A DNA stretch of 64,000 nt from Haematobia irritans (GCF_050003625.1 NC_134399.1:146314473-146378472); one strand, 5' to 3'. Shown: positions 10,888 to 23,312, counted from the first letter of the stretch. Numbers and translations are program-made. Notes: generated by a model not told the origin, from the letters alone.

Positions 10888-12604
10888 TGTAATCACGCTA
10901 CAGTCTTCAATAATGAAGCAATCGTGCTGAAATTTTGCACAAACTCGTCTTTTGTCTGCAGGCAGGTCAAGTTCGAAGATGGGCTATATCGGTCCAGGTT
11001 TTGATATAGTCCCCATATAAACCGACCTCCCGATTTGGGGTCTTGGGCTTATAGAAATCGTAGTTTTTATCCAATTTGCCTGAAATTTGAAATCTAGAGG
11101 TATTTTATGACCATAAAGAGGTGTGCCAAAAATGGTGAGTATCGGTCCATGTTTTGGCATAGCCCCCATATAGACCAATCTCCCGATTTTACTTCTTGGG
11201 CTAATAGAAACCGCAGTTTTTATTCAATTTACCTGAAATTGGAAATCTAGAGGTATTGTAGGACCACAAATACGTGTGCCAAAAATCGTGAGTATCGGTC
11301 CATGTTTTGGTATAGCCCCCATATAGACCAATCTCCCGATTTTACTTCTTGGGCTTATAGAAACCGCAGTTTTTATTCAATTTACCTAAAATTGGAAATC
11401 GAGAGGTATTGTAGGACCACAAATACGCGTGCCAAAAATTGTGAGTATCGGTCCATATTTTGGTATAGCCCCCATATAGACCGATCTCCCGATTTTGCTT
11501 CTTGGGCTTATAGAAACCGCAGTTTTTATTCAATTTACATAAAATTGGAAATCGAGAGGTATCGTAGGACCACAGATACGTGTGCCAAAAATGGTGAGTA
11601 TCGGTCCATGTTTTGGTATAGCCCCCATATAGACCGATCTCCCGATTTTACATCTTGGGCTTATAGAAACCGCAGTTTTTATTCAATTTACCTTAAATTG
11701 GAAATCGAGAGGTATAGTAGTACCACAAATACGTGTGCCAAAAATTGTGAGTATCGGTCCATGTTTTGGTATGGTCCCCATATAAAACGACCTCCCCATT
11801 TGGGGTCTTGGGCTTATAGAAACCGTAGATTTTATCCAATTTGTCTGAAATTGGAAATCTAGAGGTATTTTAGGACCATAAAGAGGTGTGCCGAAAATGG
11901 TGAGTATCGGTCCATATTTTGGTATAGCCCCCATTTAGACCGATTTCCCGATTTTACTTCGTGGGCTTCTAGAATCCGAAGTTTTTATCCTATTTGCCTG
12001 AAATTGGAAATCTAGAGGTATTTTCGGGTCATAAAGAGGTGTGCCGAAAACGGTGAGTATCGGTCCATATTTTAGTATAGCCCCCATAAGAACGATCTCC
12101 CGATTTAACTCCTTGGGTTTCTAGAAACCGTAGTTTTTATCTGATTTGCCTGAAATTGTAAATATTCTGGTATTTTAGGCTCACAAAAACGTGTATCGGA
12201 TTAAGTTTTTATCGGTCCATTTGGTAATGCCTCCATATAGACCGACTTCACTTCTTGAGGGAGTAGAAGGCGCACTGATCATGAAAATTGCTGAAACTCA
12301 ATGTAAAATTACCAGATTTTACTTCTACAGATTTAAGATTTCAAATCAAGACGTTATTTTATAATTTTCTTGCACACTTACAAGAGATGTTAATGATTCC
12401 TCTAAAACTCAAACAAAAATGGTTCTTATAAATCCAGAATTGATATAGTCCTCATAGCATAGGTGATATCTTTAAATTTATCTTCGGGAAGTGTCCTCAT
12501 GTCCTCAAGCCCTCCTGAAATTTCAAAGGAAACCCTAATATTTGGTTCATGGTGGTGGGTATTTAAGATTCGGCCCGGCCGAACTTACTGCTGTATATAC
12601 TTGT
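10700..12604 (+). mobile_element. complete DINE-1-like (HINE) element, subfamily B
   Basis: The 5' end is TTTTTATACCCACCACCATA, followed by GTTTGTCATTCCGTTTGTAA, AAAGTATATATATTCTTGAT and a GTCT microsatellite. Then come at least seven central repeats of exactly 153 bp (anchor ATCGGTCCAT at 11141, 11294, 11447, 11600, 11753, 11906 and 12059). The 3' end has the sub-terminal inverted repeat CATGGTGGTGGGTAT, the hairpin TTCGGCC-C-GGCCGAA (12569-12583) and a CTTGTT terminus. This is the canonical DINE-1/Helentron-associated layout. It is non-coding. Open frames of up to 186 codons over 11302-11862 arise because 153 is divisible by three. Confidence 0.9.
10842..10888 (+). repeat. GTCT microsatellite inside the DINE
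   Basis: Tandem GTCT/GTCC units sit between the DINE 5' block and its 153-bp repeats, as in Drosophila DINE-1. Other copies carry shorter CCGT/GTCTGT versions at the same place (28600, 20570, 56900). Confidence 0.95.
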
Positions 12605-13525
12605 TAATATTTTGTTTTGCAGTTGAATAAAAATATAAGAATAATAAGTCATCTTTCACTCATTTGACGACCCTTTGATGGCCTTTGGTGTTCATTTTGA
12701 GCTTTCCACAAAAGGTATACAAAAATAAGTGTTCGCCTAGCGAAAGTCGTTTTACTCACCATCACCAATATTATTCAAATTTAATGAGCTATCATCTTTC
12801 TCTTTCTCTTTGTTGTAAATTGGATTTGTTCTCATTATTGGTGTTAACATATTCGGTTTTGGTAGAATTGAATGTATGTGAAGTGCAAAATACCTTCACT
12901 CTGCATACATGTATGACTTTTGCCACTGGCAGCGCTTTCCTATTTTGTTCTTTCTTTATTCATTGTGATTTTTAAATTAAATTTCTATTTGTTTTATTAA
13001 AATACTTATTGCGCGTTGTAACGATGATGATGTAAATGACATTTACATTGAATGAGAGAACAAAAGGATGAAATTGCTGTTGACATTTCGTACTTGTCGT
13101 CATGCCAACTCTCCCACACACATGAAATCATAACGAAACGCAATTAATGAATTAATAATAAATTGGTTTAATATGATATTCAGTTGAGATCAGATCGGTT
13201 ATTCGTAACAAACAAGTGTGAACTTGCAGATAATATGTAAATATTTAATATAAATATTTTGAAGAAACACAACTCATAACTGGTGCGGGGGATGTTAAAT
13301 TTTGTCAATGGAAATTGATTAAAACAATAATTTTTCTCCAAAATTTTATTAACCACTTACTTCTTTAAGTAAGGACCAAATTGATTCATAGCTTTATTAT
13401 GCCTTTCATACATATACGTATCAGTAACACCCGTTATCTAAAAACTATTAAAAAATAAGTGTCGCAAACTTTGGTTTTTGTTTTTTTTTCTCAGTTTTTT
13501 ATCTCATAGAAAATTTGATGCTTAA
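12605..13525. other. unrecognised spacer
   Basis: A 96-codon plus-strand frame (12685-12975) has hydrophobic stretches (LSLCCKLDLFSLLVLTYSVLV) but no recognisable family, no start context and no conserved motif. I do not call it a gene. Composition is ordinary AT-rich spacer. Confidence 0.35.
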
Positions 13526-13527
13526 TA

Positions 13528-13780
13528 AGGGTGATTTTTTTAGGAGCAATAGGAAAATTATATATAATTATAGGAAAAGACATATAATTAAGAAAAATTA
13601 AAATAATAATAATAATAATAATAATAAATCTTTATTTGAATCGGTAGTGTGGTCCATATTTGTGTGGAGATTATATCATGAAAATGTTGACCGTAACTGT
13701 GCCTCAAATGGTCCATCCGTTGTTTGGCATACTCTTTCCAACAATTCGGCTGGTATCTCCTTAAATAAATGCTTTAAGCC
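13528..13780 (-). pseudogene. Tc1/mariner-type transposase C-terminal remnant with 3' end
   Basis: On the minus strand two frames together give the tail of an ITm transposase: HLFKEIPAELLERVCQ, then after a frame change MDHLRHSYGQHFHDIIS, the family's typical terminal pattern. The plus-strand low end starts AGGGTGATTTTTTTAGGAG just after TA (13526-13527) and looks like the element's terminal inverted repeat. The rest of the gene is absent and the AAT microsatellite interrupts the 3' untranslated part. Confidence 0.6.
13606..13627 (+). repeat. AAT trinucleotide microsatellite
   Basis: Seven or so perfect AAT units lie inside the broken Tc1/mariner remnant. Confidence 0.9.
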
Positions 13781-14330
13781 TTTCACTACCGGAATAAACC
13801 TAATGTTACAAACTTTAATTGTTCTTCTGTTTTTTCTTGTATTAACAGCATGTAGAATAAAAATTGTAATTCTGAGGACCTACCTCAATTACTTCGAGCT
13901 ATTTGACCTATTATATTTATCGAAGTGTGAGACAATATACAAAAAAAAAACCGAACAAATATCAGCTATAGTTTTTGTAGTAATGTCCATTTACTACAGA
14001 CATATAGTAGAAAAATGGACTCAAAATTTCGTATTTTTCGTTTATTGTTAAAGAAGTTTATAAAAATGCATTTTAGTGCTCACCAATATGGAAAATATTT
14101 ATAGGTTATTTAGATTAAAGCCTCTACTTTAAAATAACATCGAGAAATAAATCAAAACTAAGTGGGGAAATAGAGTTTGGAGTCGATTTCGAATGTCCTT
14201 CCAGGTGGACATCGGTAGTGAAAGGGTTAATGTTATCTTCCAATACATCAATTGAAACGGACTTGTCTGTATAGACATAGCCCTCCAAAATTAGCCGGTC
14301 CAGAACATGGAATAAAATGTCCACTGAACT
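13781..14330. other. unrecognised sequence left of the mariner
   Basis: Plus-strand open sequence from 13647 to 14051 (134 codons) mainly reads across the transposase remnant antisense and then AT-rich DNA. Two similar motifs (CTTTCACTACCG near 13786 and its complement near 14215) face each other and may be ends of an old insertion. No gene is supported. Confidence 0.35.
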
Positions 14331-14332
14331 TA

Positions 14333-15626
14333 CCAGGTTGGCTGATAAGTCCCCGGTCTGACACATAGATGGCGTCGCTAGTATTAAATGCATATTATTT
14401 TTATATAGTACCAACCTTCAAATGATTCGTGTCAAATTTTTACGTCTGTAAGTTAATTAGTTTGTGAGATAGAGCGTCTTTTGTGAAGCAACTTTTGTTA
14501 TTGTGAAAAAATGGAAAAAAGGAATTTCGTGTTTTGATAAAATACTGTTTTCTGAAGGGAAAAAATACGGTGGAAGCAAAAACTTGGCTTGATAATGAGT
14601 TTCCGGACTCTGCCCCAGGGAAATCAACAATAATTGATTGGTATGCAAAATTCAAGCGTGGTGAAATGAGCACGGAGGACGGTGAACGCAGTGGACGCCC
14701 GAAAGAGATGGTTACCGATGAAAACATCAAAAAAAAAGTCCACAAAATGATTTTGAATGACCGTAAAATGAAGTTGATCGAGATAGCAGAGGCCTTAAAG
14801 ATATCAAAGGAACGTGTTGGTCATATCGTTCATCAATATTTGGATATGCGGAAGCTCTGTACAAAATGGGTGCCGCGCGAGCTCACATTTGACCAAAAAC
14901 AACAACGTTTTGATGATTCTGAGCGGTGTTTGCAGCTGTTAATTCGTAACACCCCCGAGTTTTTCCGTCGATATGTGATAATGAATGAAACATGGCTCCA
15001 TCACTACACTCCTGAGTCCAATCAACAGTCGGATGAGTGGACAGCGACCGCTGAACCGTCTCCGAAGCGTGGAAAGACTCGAAAGTTCGCTGGCAAAGTA
15101 ATGGCCTCTGTGTGTTTGGTATGCGCATGGAATAATTTGTATCGATTATCTTGAGAAGGGAAAAACCATCAACAGTGACTAGTATATGGCGTTATTGGAG
15201 CGTTTGAAGGTCGAAATCGCGGCAAAACGGCCCCATATGAAGAAGAAAAAAGTGTTGTTCCACCAAGACAACGCACCGTGCCACAAGTCATTGAGAACGA
15301 TGGCAAAAATTCATGAATTGGGCTTCGAATTGCTTCCCCACCCACCGTATTCTCCAGATCTGGCCCCCAGCGACTTTTTCTTGTTCTCAGACCTCAAAAG
15401 GATGCCCGCAGTGAAGAAATTTGGCTGCAATGAAGAGGTGATCGCCGAAACTGAGGCCTACTTTGAGGCAAAACCGAAGGAGTACTACCAAAATGGTATC
15501 AAACAATTGGAAAGTCGTTATAATCGTTGTATCGCTCTTGAAGGGAACTATGTTGAATAATAAAAACGAATTTTGAAAAAAAAAGTGTTTTTATTTGTTA
15601 GACAGGGGACTTATCAGCCAACCTGT
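14333..15626 (+). mobile_element. Himar1-like mariner (irritans subfamily), full length but dead
   Basis: The terminal inverted repeats start CCAGGTTGGCTGATAAGTCC at the left and end GGACTTATCAGCCAACCTG(T) at the right. TA flanks both sides (14331-14332 and 15627-15628), the mariner target duplication. Length is ~1.29 kb, usual for mariners. The ends and transposase match the Himar1 type known from the horn fly. It carries one transposase gene on the plus strand. The same family supplies the end at 1-181 in the opposite orientation. Confidence 0.97.
14511..15560 (+). pseudogene. mariner transposase pseudogene (DD34D, Himar1-like)
   Basis: Cut-and-paste transposase that would act at TA sites in the nucleus. 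Reading from the ATG at 14511, the expected N-terminus is lost after a few codons because one A is missing in the run at 14515-14520; the protein then resumes at LIKYCFLKGKNT. Visible parts are the helix-turn-helix half (TVEAKTWLDNEFPDSAPGKS), the WVPREL linker, QDNAPCH with the second Asp, and YSPDLAPSDFF with the third Asp 34 residues later. Defects: the first catalytic Asp is Asn (MNETWLHH), an extra base near 15110-15116 shifts the frame, and TAG replaces a Tyr codon at 15180-15182. Total length (~349 codons) equals the family norm, so these are point-scale lesions. Confidence 0.95.
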
Positions 15627-15628
15627 TA

Positions 15629-16863
15629 TATTTCATATTTTCCACTTGAAAATCTATATATTAACATGTAATCCGTTACAAAAAGATTTTCTATAAGGAA
15701 ATTGTTATATGTGATCCATGGTGTTGGGTATTTTAATTTACTATCGTATATACTCGGTAATAAAAATAATTTTTACTTTAAATAAATATAAACTATTTAA
15801 AAGTTTATGACGAACTTTTTAAAAAACAACACTTGATTGTAGTTCTAATCAAGGCACCTCATTAAAACTTCAAATGAAACATTAACATGGCCATAACTTA
15901 AATGTTCTGCAACATTTTGGTGAAAAGAGCAACTTCCCATTTTCACGTTAGCATAGTATAAAGGATGTCAATAATCGCCAACCTACATAACTATCATTAT
16001 TGTAGTGACACATATATCTATGTTATGGGATGTGAATGAATGAGAGCATATGTGCTAAGTAAACTTGTATATACGAATATGTTAATATATGTCTGTACCT
16101 ATACATACACATATGCTTGCATGTGTGAGATGCACCTGACGTGGCCTTATTATAACCGCAAGTCTCTTTAAACTTACCACAGAAAATATACTATATCGCA
16201 TATAATAAATCGTAACACATAAATGTGGTAAACGTGAAAATCTATGACCCAGAGAGTTGTCTCCTTTTCTCAGCTTACAATGAACACCTTGGATTTTATG
16301 CTAGTCAGCCAGCCAGTTATACAACTCTGGCAAATGTCAAGCTGCTAGCTCGACATCGAAAACATAATTGTGCCAACAATGCCAACGATGGCGGTAGAGA
16401 ATTTAGTAGTTAGTCTTCTTTTTGTGGTTGCTCACTTTTGAAAGTAGCATGTATGTTTTTTTTTTACAAAAAAAAAAAAGAGAAACTCTTTCTGGGAAAG
16501 TCGTAGCCATCAGCATTATCTTCCTTTTTTGCATTTCCAGTTCCTTTACTTACTATGAAAATTTGTTGATGTTGTTTTAATTTTTGTGTCATGTCTGCAT
16601 CCTAAATGGGCATTTACGCTATTTTTCACACATATGCATAAAATGTATTCGTGTGAGATGGTTTTGGCGAAGTAGGTTTACACGCAGACATACACACACG
16701 CAAGCCCTTATGTCATAGAAAAGGGCACTGTCAGTGTGCTGTGGTGATGACCGTGGTTGTATATGTATTTAGGGAGACGGAAATACTATTAATGGTCATA
16801 TTTGTAAGCTGTAACAAACAGTAGAGTTAAGGGACTTTAGGGCAAATTAATTCGTACTTTTTA
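15629..16863. other. unrecognised spacer, probable host intergenic/intron
   Basis: Near 15715-15770 a weak DINE 3' end may remain (CCATGGTGTTGGGTATT, then GTATATACTCGGTAAT). A 62-codon frame at 16225-16413 is not recognisable. TATG/CATA-rich and CACACA runs occur near 16070-16130 and 16680-16700. Confidence 0.35.
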
Positions 16864-18531
16864 ATATGGAGGCTATACCAAATGGGGGCTAGGCCAAAAA
16901 CATGGAGGGATACACACAATATTCAACACATCTAATTGTAGTTCTAGGATCTAGACCCCAAATCGGAGGGAAGATTTATAAAGGGACTTTATCAAAAACT
17001 ATACCGATACACAATATATTCGGCACACCTCTCTATGGTCCTAGAATATCTCTAGATTTCCAATTTCAGGTAAATTAGATAAAAGCTACGGATTCTAGAA
17101 GCTCAAGAAATAAAATCGGAAGATCGGTCTATATGGGGGCTATACCAATACATGGTCCCATATTCACACCTTTCGGCACACCTCTATATGGTCCTAGAAT
17201 ACCTCTAGATTTCCAATTTCACACAGAAAAAAAAAGTAAACTACATTATGGGAAAAATGAACTATCTCGTGCCAAAATTGAACCAAATTGTATTCCAAAT
17301 TTTGAGATTCATTAAACTAATGAAAATTTTCCGATATTTTTGGATTTTTAATTACCATTTACAAAATTCATCTTCTTCGAAAAGAAAAAATGAACTAAAT
17401 ATAAAGAAAAAATCTTAAACGCCAGATCATTCCCTTTTTAAACACGCTGTAGTTCATTCTTACTATTTTTGAAAAGTGCACGAAAAACTTCTTCTGTTTT
17501 AGTTAAAATTGAACTAATTTGTATGCGATTAAAATTTTACTGCATTTAGTTCATAAATTTTTTGAGACATATTTGGAATAAAGAAAAAATCGTTGGACTG
17601 GGGAAAATTTATTGCAAAATTTTAAAAATGAACTAAAACAAAATAAAATTTTTGCAATAACTATTAGTTTATTTTAGCATCAGTTTTAGAACAGACTTTT
17701 TTTCTGTGCAGGCAAATTTGATAAAAACTACGGATTCTAGAAGCCCAAGAAGTAAAATTGGGAGATCGGTCTATATGGGAGCTATAACAAAACAGGGTCC
17801 GATAATCACGATAATCACTTTCTACACACGTCTTTATGGTCCTAGAATACTTTTAGATTTCCAATTTCAGGCAAATTGTATAAAAACTAGGATTCAAGAA
17901 GTAAAATCGGGAGATCGGTCTATATGGGGGCTATGCCAAAACATGCACCGGTACTCACCATTTTTCGGTACACCTCTTTATGGTCTACCTCTAGATTTCC
18001 AATTTCAGGCAAATTTAATAGAAACTACGGATTCTAGAAGCCCAAGAAGTAAAATCGGGAGATTGGTATATAGCGGGGCTATACCAAAACAAGGACCTAT
18101 ACTCATCATTTTCAGCATACCTTTTTATGGCCCTAGAATACTTCTAGATTTCCAATTTCAGGCAAATTAGATAAAAACTACGGATTATAGAAGCTCAAGA
18201 ATTAAAATCGGGAGATCGGTTTATATGGGTGCTATATAAAAACATGGTCCGATACTCACCATTTTCGGCACAACTCTTCATGGTTCTAGAATACCACTAG
18301 ATTTCCAATTTCAGGCAAGTTGGATAAAAACTGAATTTTCTATAAGCCTAAGACGCCAAACCGGGCGATCGGTTTATATGGGAGCTATATCAAAACCTGG
18401 ACCGATATAGCCCATCTTCGAACTTGGCCTGCGTGGAGACAAAAGACGATTCTGTGCCAAATTTCAGGACGATAGCTCCATTATTGAAGACTGTAGCGTG
18501 ATTACAACAGACAGACTCGCTCTCGCTCTTT
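16864..18531 (-). mobile_element. DINE-1-like subfamily B, truncated, split by an insertion
   Basis: Reverse-orientation 153-bp-type repeats (TATGGGGGCTATACCAA / CCTAGAATACCTCTAGA) run from 16864. They continue after the element at 17222-17708 and end in the 5' block ACTGTAGCGTGATTACAACA near 18490-18510. Both outer termini are missing. The reading frame YMGAI-K-GP repeats at each unit. Confidence 0.8.
17222..17708. mobile_element. CAC...GTG element, 487 bp, 2-bp duplication CA
   Basis: Begins CACAGAAAAAAAAAGT and ends TTTTTTTCTGTG. It interrupts the DINE sequence CCAATTTCAGGC, duplicating CA on both sides (17220-17221 and 17709-17710). The body contains GAACTA/TAGTTC motifs and no coding frame. 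A degenerate relative lies at 30345-30820. Confidence 0.8.
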
Positions 18532-18693
18532 CTAGCGTTGCTAATACGTTGTTTATACGAAATTTCCAAAGTTATATATGTTTGCATCCAGAAATATTAT
18601 ATTTAAGAAAATGTAATGTCCTAAACATATTATGTTCTAACATATTAACATAAATGTCCCAATCATATTATATTAGTTAATGAGCATTATATG

Positions 18694-19920
18694 CACAGAG
18701 AATACAGATTGGTTGTGACAATCGAATTTATTTCCAACCTCCTTTTGGCAGTTGTAGCAACTACCAGTTGGCAGTTGTGCCACCCGACTGATTCGGTCGA
18801 CACAACCAATATCTCATATGGTTTTGGTTGGGTCTGCCGACGACATTGGTTGTTACTTCCTTCATTATTCGGTTGTGTTGCCCAACTTTGATAATACTAA
18901 TGACCGAATTAAAAACCAATTTCGTCCCAGTTAAATATTATATTTTATTTTATTTTATTAAAATATATGTATATAATAAATCTAAATACATCGAAAGATG
19001 AAAATTGCACTAAATCACCTCATGTACCCTCTGCCATGAATTGGCGAAATCGGCAAGAAATCTTTACTAAAAATTAAATAAAAATTGATTAATAAATGGA
19101 ATGGTATATGTTCGTGTTGAAATCAACTAAATACGATAGAACATCGGCCGGGCCTTATCTTAATGGTGAAAATCGGTTACTAGCAGATTGAAAATAATTA
19201 CAAACCACCCTATTTGTGAACATAAATTCACAATTCGCCAAACGTCTTGGAGAGGTCCAGCCCAAAATTGTAAAAATGTCTTAAATATGCCTACACATCT
19301 AATTATAAATTTTAAATGTTTTCGGGAACCTCGTCAACCTCCACGATTATGTTTGATACATGCTAGATATTAAGATTGTTGAGTTATTTTGAGTCCTCTA
19401 AAAAAATGTATCTGCAATACAAAACATTTTTTTGAATTTTTTGTCCTGAGAAAACATTTTTTATACCATTTATGATGTACTGTGATCCCATTCATGGCGA
19501 AGAGATGATAAAATTTTATGTTTTTGTTATCGTTGCCTCTAACATATTTCAAAATTTGGAATAAATTTCTTTATTCTTCTTCCAAAAAAAAAAAACAAAT
19601 GACATTTTATAAATATTTTAAATGATATTCGGCTATGAATAATATATGACAATGGTGGTTACTAAATGATAGTTACAAATTTTCCTTACGGATGGTCGTA
19701 TCAACCAATACGAATCAAAATTATTCAAAGGAGGTAAATTTGGTTACTACAACCATTTATGTTGTGGCACAACAGAAAATCTGTTGAAAATCCCATCCAA
19801 TGGTTACAGGCATGAATAAATATATGTAAATACAGAAAATTGGTATAAACAACTAATATTTATTTCTAAATATAGAATGTTCATAAGAACAACCAAATTA
19901 CAACCATTCTCTTCTCTGTG
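18694..19920. mobile_element. CAC...GTG element, 1227 bp, 2-bp duplication TG
   Basis: Begins CACAGAGAATACAGATTGG and ends CCATTCTCTTCTCTGTG, flanked by TG on both sides (18692-18693 and 19921-19922). Further inside, the two ends share GGTTGT / ACAACC. The interior has multiple CAACCA/TGGTTG motifs and no recognisable protein. Confidence 0.7.
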
Positions 19921-20534
19921 TGTGTTTGCACTTAAAAACTATGTGCTAACAATTCGAGTTCCAAACATATAGTTTTTACACCGAAGATTTTGGTCCGAAG
20001 ATTTTGGTGACCATCGTGAGGTACAAATGAAGCGGAAACCATTCGTGGTTGACGCATACTGAGTGCGATGTTGCTGAGTCCAGTTGGAATTTTAGTGGCC
20101 ATTGAGCGGTAGAAATGAAGCGAGGAACCTCCCTTTTAAGTCATTCGTGGTTGTCGCGAACTGAGTGCAATGTTGCTGAATCCAGGTGGATTGTCTAGGG
20201 TCTGCAGGCGAAATGTTTGCCATATCAGGGCTACAATACTTTAGGATAATACTCGGCATTTTTTTACAAGGTCGTTGAATATGAGCAAGTATCGACTATA
20301 TGTCGTTACGTTGGACCACACAATTACCATTGACGATACTTTAGTTCTAGATTTTCAGCTGACCTCTTCGTTCACAAGTTACTCAATTTGGAAAAGCTTC
20401 TTATCGGAGAAAACCAAATTCGGTAACTGACGCCTTTTGTGCCAGCGACGGAACTGGCTCTTTCCAGTTTCATTTTTTTTTATGAACTTTTTGGAACTTC
20501 AGTGGATCTAATATAAGCTCATTTTTTAATACGT
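19921..20534. repeat. spacer with a degenerate ~95-bp direct duplication
   Basis: Two adjacent related blocks, about 20008-20095 and 20096-20200, share GAAATGAAGCG, ATTCGTGGTTG, GAGTGC-ATGTTGCTGA and TCCAG-TGGA. No coding frame was identified. The blocks may be the leader of an unrecognised retroelement. Confidence 0.5.
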
Positions 20535-21055
20535 GTTGTATCCGCTCTCAAAGACGATTTAACGATGTCCGTCTGTCTGTCTGTTGTAATCATGTTACAA
20601 TTTTCAATAATAAAGCTGAAGTTTTGCACAAAATTGTGTTTTGTTTGCAGGCAGGTCTAGTTCGAAGATGGGCTATATTCGTACAGATTTTGATATAGTC
20701 CCCATACAAACTGACTTCTTCGGTCTTGAGCTTCTAGACCCGGTAAATTTTATCAGATTTACCTGACATTCTTGACACAGTAATTTTTATACGATTTGCT
20801 TGAAATGGGAAATCTAGAGGTATTTTACGTCCACACATAAGTATGTCGAATATTGTGTGTTTCGGTCCATATTTTGGTATATCCCCCATATAGACCGATC
20901 TCCCGATTTGACTTCTTAATCATTGAGACATGCGAATTTTTATCCGATTTGCCTGAAATTCAAAATATGAAAGTATTTTGGGGTCGTAAACAAATGTGCC
21001 TAAGATGCTGTGTATCGGTCCATGTTTTGGTATCTCTCACAATAGACCGATCCAC
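20535..21055 (+). mobile_element. DINE-1-like subfamily B, 5' part
   Basis: GACGATTTAACGATGTCCGT, a short GTCT tract, GTTGTAATCATGTTACAA and then two or more 153-bp-type repeats (CGGTCCATATTTTGGTAT). The extreme 5' end is lost. The matching 3' end appears in the same orientation at 23735-23915, so one B element may be split by the C-type material between. Confidence 0.7.
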
Positions 21056-21600
21056 AGTGGAACCACTGTCGCTTTTTTTGGAAATAATTTGCAACTTTTG
21101 AACGGATAAAGATATAAACATAAGGTGTTTTTCTCTAAGTTTGCAAGTTTGTGAATCCCTAGTGGGTCCACGGGCTGACCTGTAGGCGTTGAAAGTTGGT
21201 CACCTCGGGCTTATCTTATTTTGTTTTAGTTGTGAAATCCGCAATTTCGATTCGATGATTTTTTCTTTGCTGGATAGAACTTGCAAAACCCTTCAAAAAA
21301 GGTCACGAGCGTGTGCGAATATATTTAATAGTTTGCGAGATATTGGCCTTACAATTTATTTTTTCGCAAAATTTTAACAAAATGAGGTCAGTATTTTGAA
21401 CCTACAGGATCCGTTTTTGGTCCGATCCTTGTATATTTTTGTTAACTGGAATTCCTACAAATCTCTACGAATATAGGAGGACAAAATTGTGTATCTATGT
21501 GCTTTAGATTAAAAGTTGCAAAACTCCACAATTTAGAATTTCAAAAATATTCAGCATTTTGACCAATTTTTTTCGAAAAAGGCACCTACATCCTTTCTGT
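21056..21600. other. unrecognised sequence between DINE parts
   Basis: It starts with the small dyad CAGTGGAACCACTG. No family or gene was recognised. The later part grades into DINE subfamily C. Confidence 0.35.
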
Positions 21601-22361
21601 CGTAAAATTTTTTGTATATTTTTTCCAATCTTATATATAAATATCACTCGATCTAGACAGAATTTGATAGATTTCTACAAAATCTATAGACTCAAAATTT
21701 AAATCGGCTAATGCACTAGGGTGGAACACAATGTTAGTAAAAAATATGGGAAACATTTAAATCTGAAGCAATATTAAGAAAACTTCGCAAAAGTTTATTT
21801 ATGATTTATCGCTCGATATATATGTATTAGAAGTTTAGGAAAATTAGAGTCATTTTTACAACTTTTCGACTAAACAGTGGCGATTTCATAAGGAAAATAT
21901 TGGTATTTTGACCATTTTTGTCGAAATCAGAAAAACATATATATGGGAGCTATATCTAAATCTGAACCGATTTCAACCAAATTTGGCACGCATAGCTACA
22001 ATGCTAATTCTACTCCCTGTGCAAAATTTCAACTAAATCGGATTTTAAAATTGGCCTCTGTGGTCATATGAGTGTAAATCGGGCGAAAGCTATATATGGG
22101 AGCTATATCTAAATCTAAACCGATTTCAATAAAATACTAATTGTACTCCTTGTGCAAAATTTAAACCAAATTGGGGTAAAACTCGTGCTTCTGGGACCGT
22201 ATTAGTCCATATCGGGCGAAAGATATATATGGGAGCTATATCTAAATCTGAACCGATTTCAATAAAATTTGGCACACTTGGCTATAGTACAAATTGTTCT
22301 TCTTGTGCAAACTTTCAAGTAAATTAGGGCAAAACTCTGGCTTCTGGGCCCATATAAGACC

Positions 22362-23312
22362 ATAACGGGCGAAATATATATGGGAGCTATATCTAAATCT
22401 GAACCAAAATCAATAGGGTTCTATTCTGAGCCAAAACACATATTTGTGCCAAATTTGTAGTCGATTGGGCTAAAACTGTGACAGACGGACATGGCTATAT
22501 CAACTCAGGAGCCCATCCTGAGCATTTGTGCCAAAGACACCATGTGTCTATCTCATCTCCTTCTGGGTGTTGCAAACATATGCACTAACTTATAATACCC
22601 TGTTCTACTGTGTTGCCCCAAAAACGTTCTATTTTTTTAATTTTTGTTTTTCTCGATAGCAAACAAAGAAAGCCCTCTAAAATACATTTCCAACGACATA
22701 TTATACATAAGTCTTTGGGTAGTAAAAGGTGCCCAAAAACTTGCAGTTAACCTCGCCAACTCGGGTCAACTAGTGCATTTCTGTAAATGTACGTTTATAT
22801 GGGGGCTATACCTAAATCTGAACCGATTTAGGTATAGCCCCCGATAACGGGCGAAATATATATGGGAGCTATATCTAAATCTGAACCAAAATCAATAGGG
22901 TTCTATTCTGAGCCAAAACACATATTTGTGCCAAATTTGTAGTCGATTGGGCTAAAACTGTGAGAGACGGACATGGCTATATCAACTCAGGAGCCCATCC
23001 TGAGCATTTGTGCCAAAGACACCATGTGTCTATCTCATCTCCTTCTGGGTGTTGCAAACATATGCACTAACTTATAATACCCTGTTCTACTGTGTTGCCC
23101 CAAAAACGTTCTATTTTTTTAATTTTTGTTTTTCTCGATAGCAAACAAAGAAAGCCCTCTAAAATACATTTCCAACGACATATTATACATAAGTCTTTGG
23201 GTAGTAAAAGGTGCCCAAAAACTTGCAGTTAACCTCGCCAACTCGGGTCAACTAGTGCATTTCTGTAAATGTACGTTTATATGGGGACTATACCTAAAGC
23301 TGAACCGATTTA
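22362..23312. repeat. tandem duplication, 482-bp offset, ~99% identical copies
   Basis: Copy 1 is 22362-22830 and copy 2 is 22844-23312, joined by 13 bp. I found only a handful of differences (for example GTGACAGACGG/GTGAGAGACGG and GGGGGCTATA/GGGGACTATA), so the event is recent. Each copy carries a DINE C 5' terminus plus ~200 bp of flanking sequence. Confidence 0.95.
22801..22842. repeat. perfect hairpin at the duplication junction
   Basis: The 18-nt arms GGGGGCTATACCTAAATC (22801-22818) and GATTTAGGTATAGCCCCC (22825-22842) are exactly complementary around the 6-nt loop TGAACC. The right arm largely fills the 13-bp insert that separates the two copies. Confidence 0.97.

Noticed and set aside
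11302..11862. 186-codon frame with MFWYSPHIDRSPDF repeats
   Set aside because: It is the DINE 153-bp repeat read in frame and has no start or domain. The minus strand of the same DNA is open as well.
12685..12975. 96-codon frame with hydrophobic stretches as a possible membrane protein
   Set aside because: No conserved motif or plausible start context, and AT-rich DNA readily gives hydrophobic codons; insufficient support.
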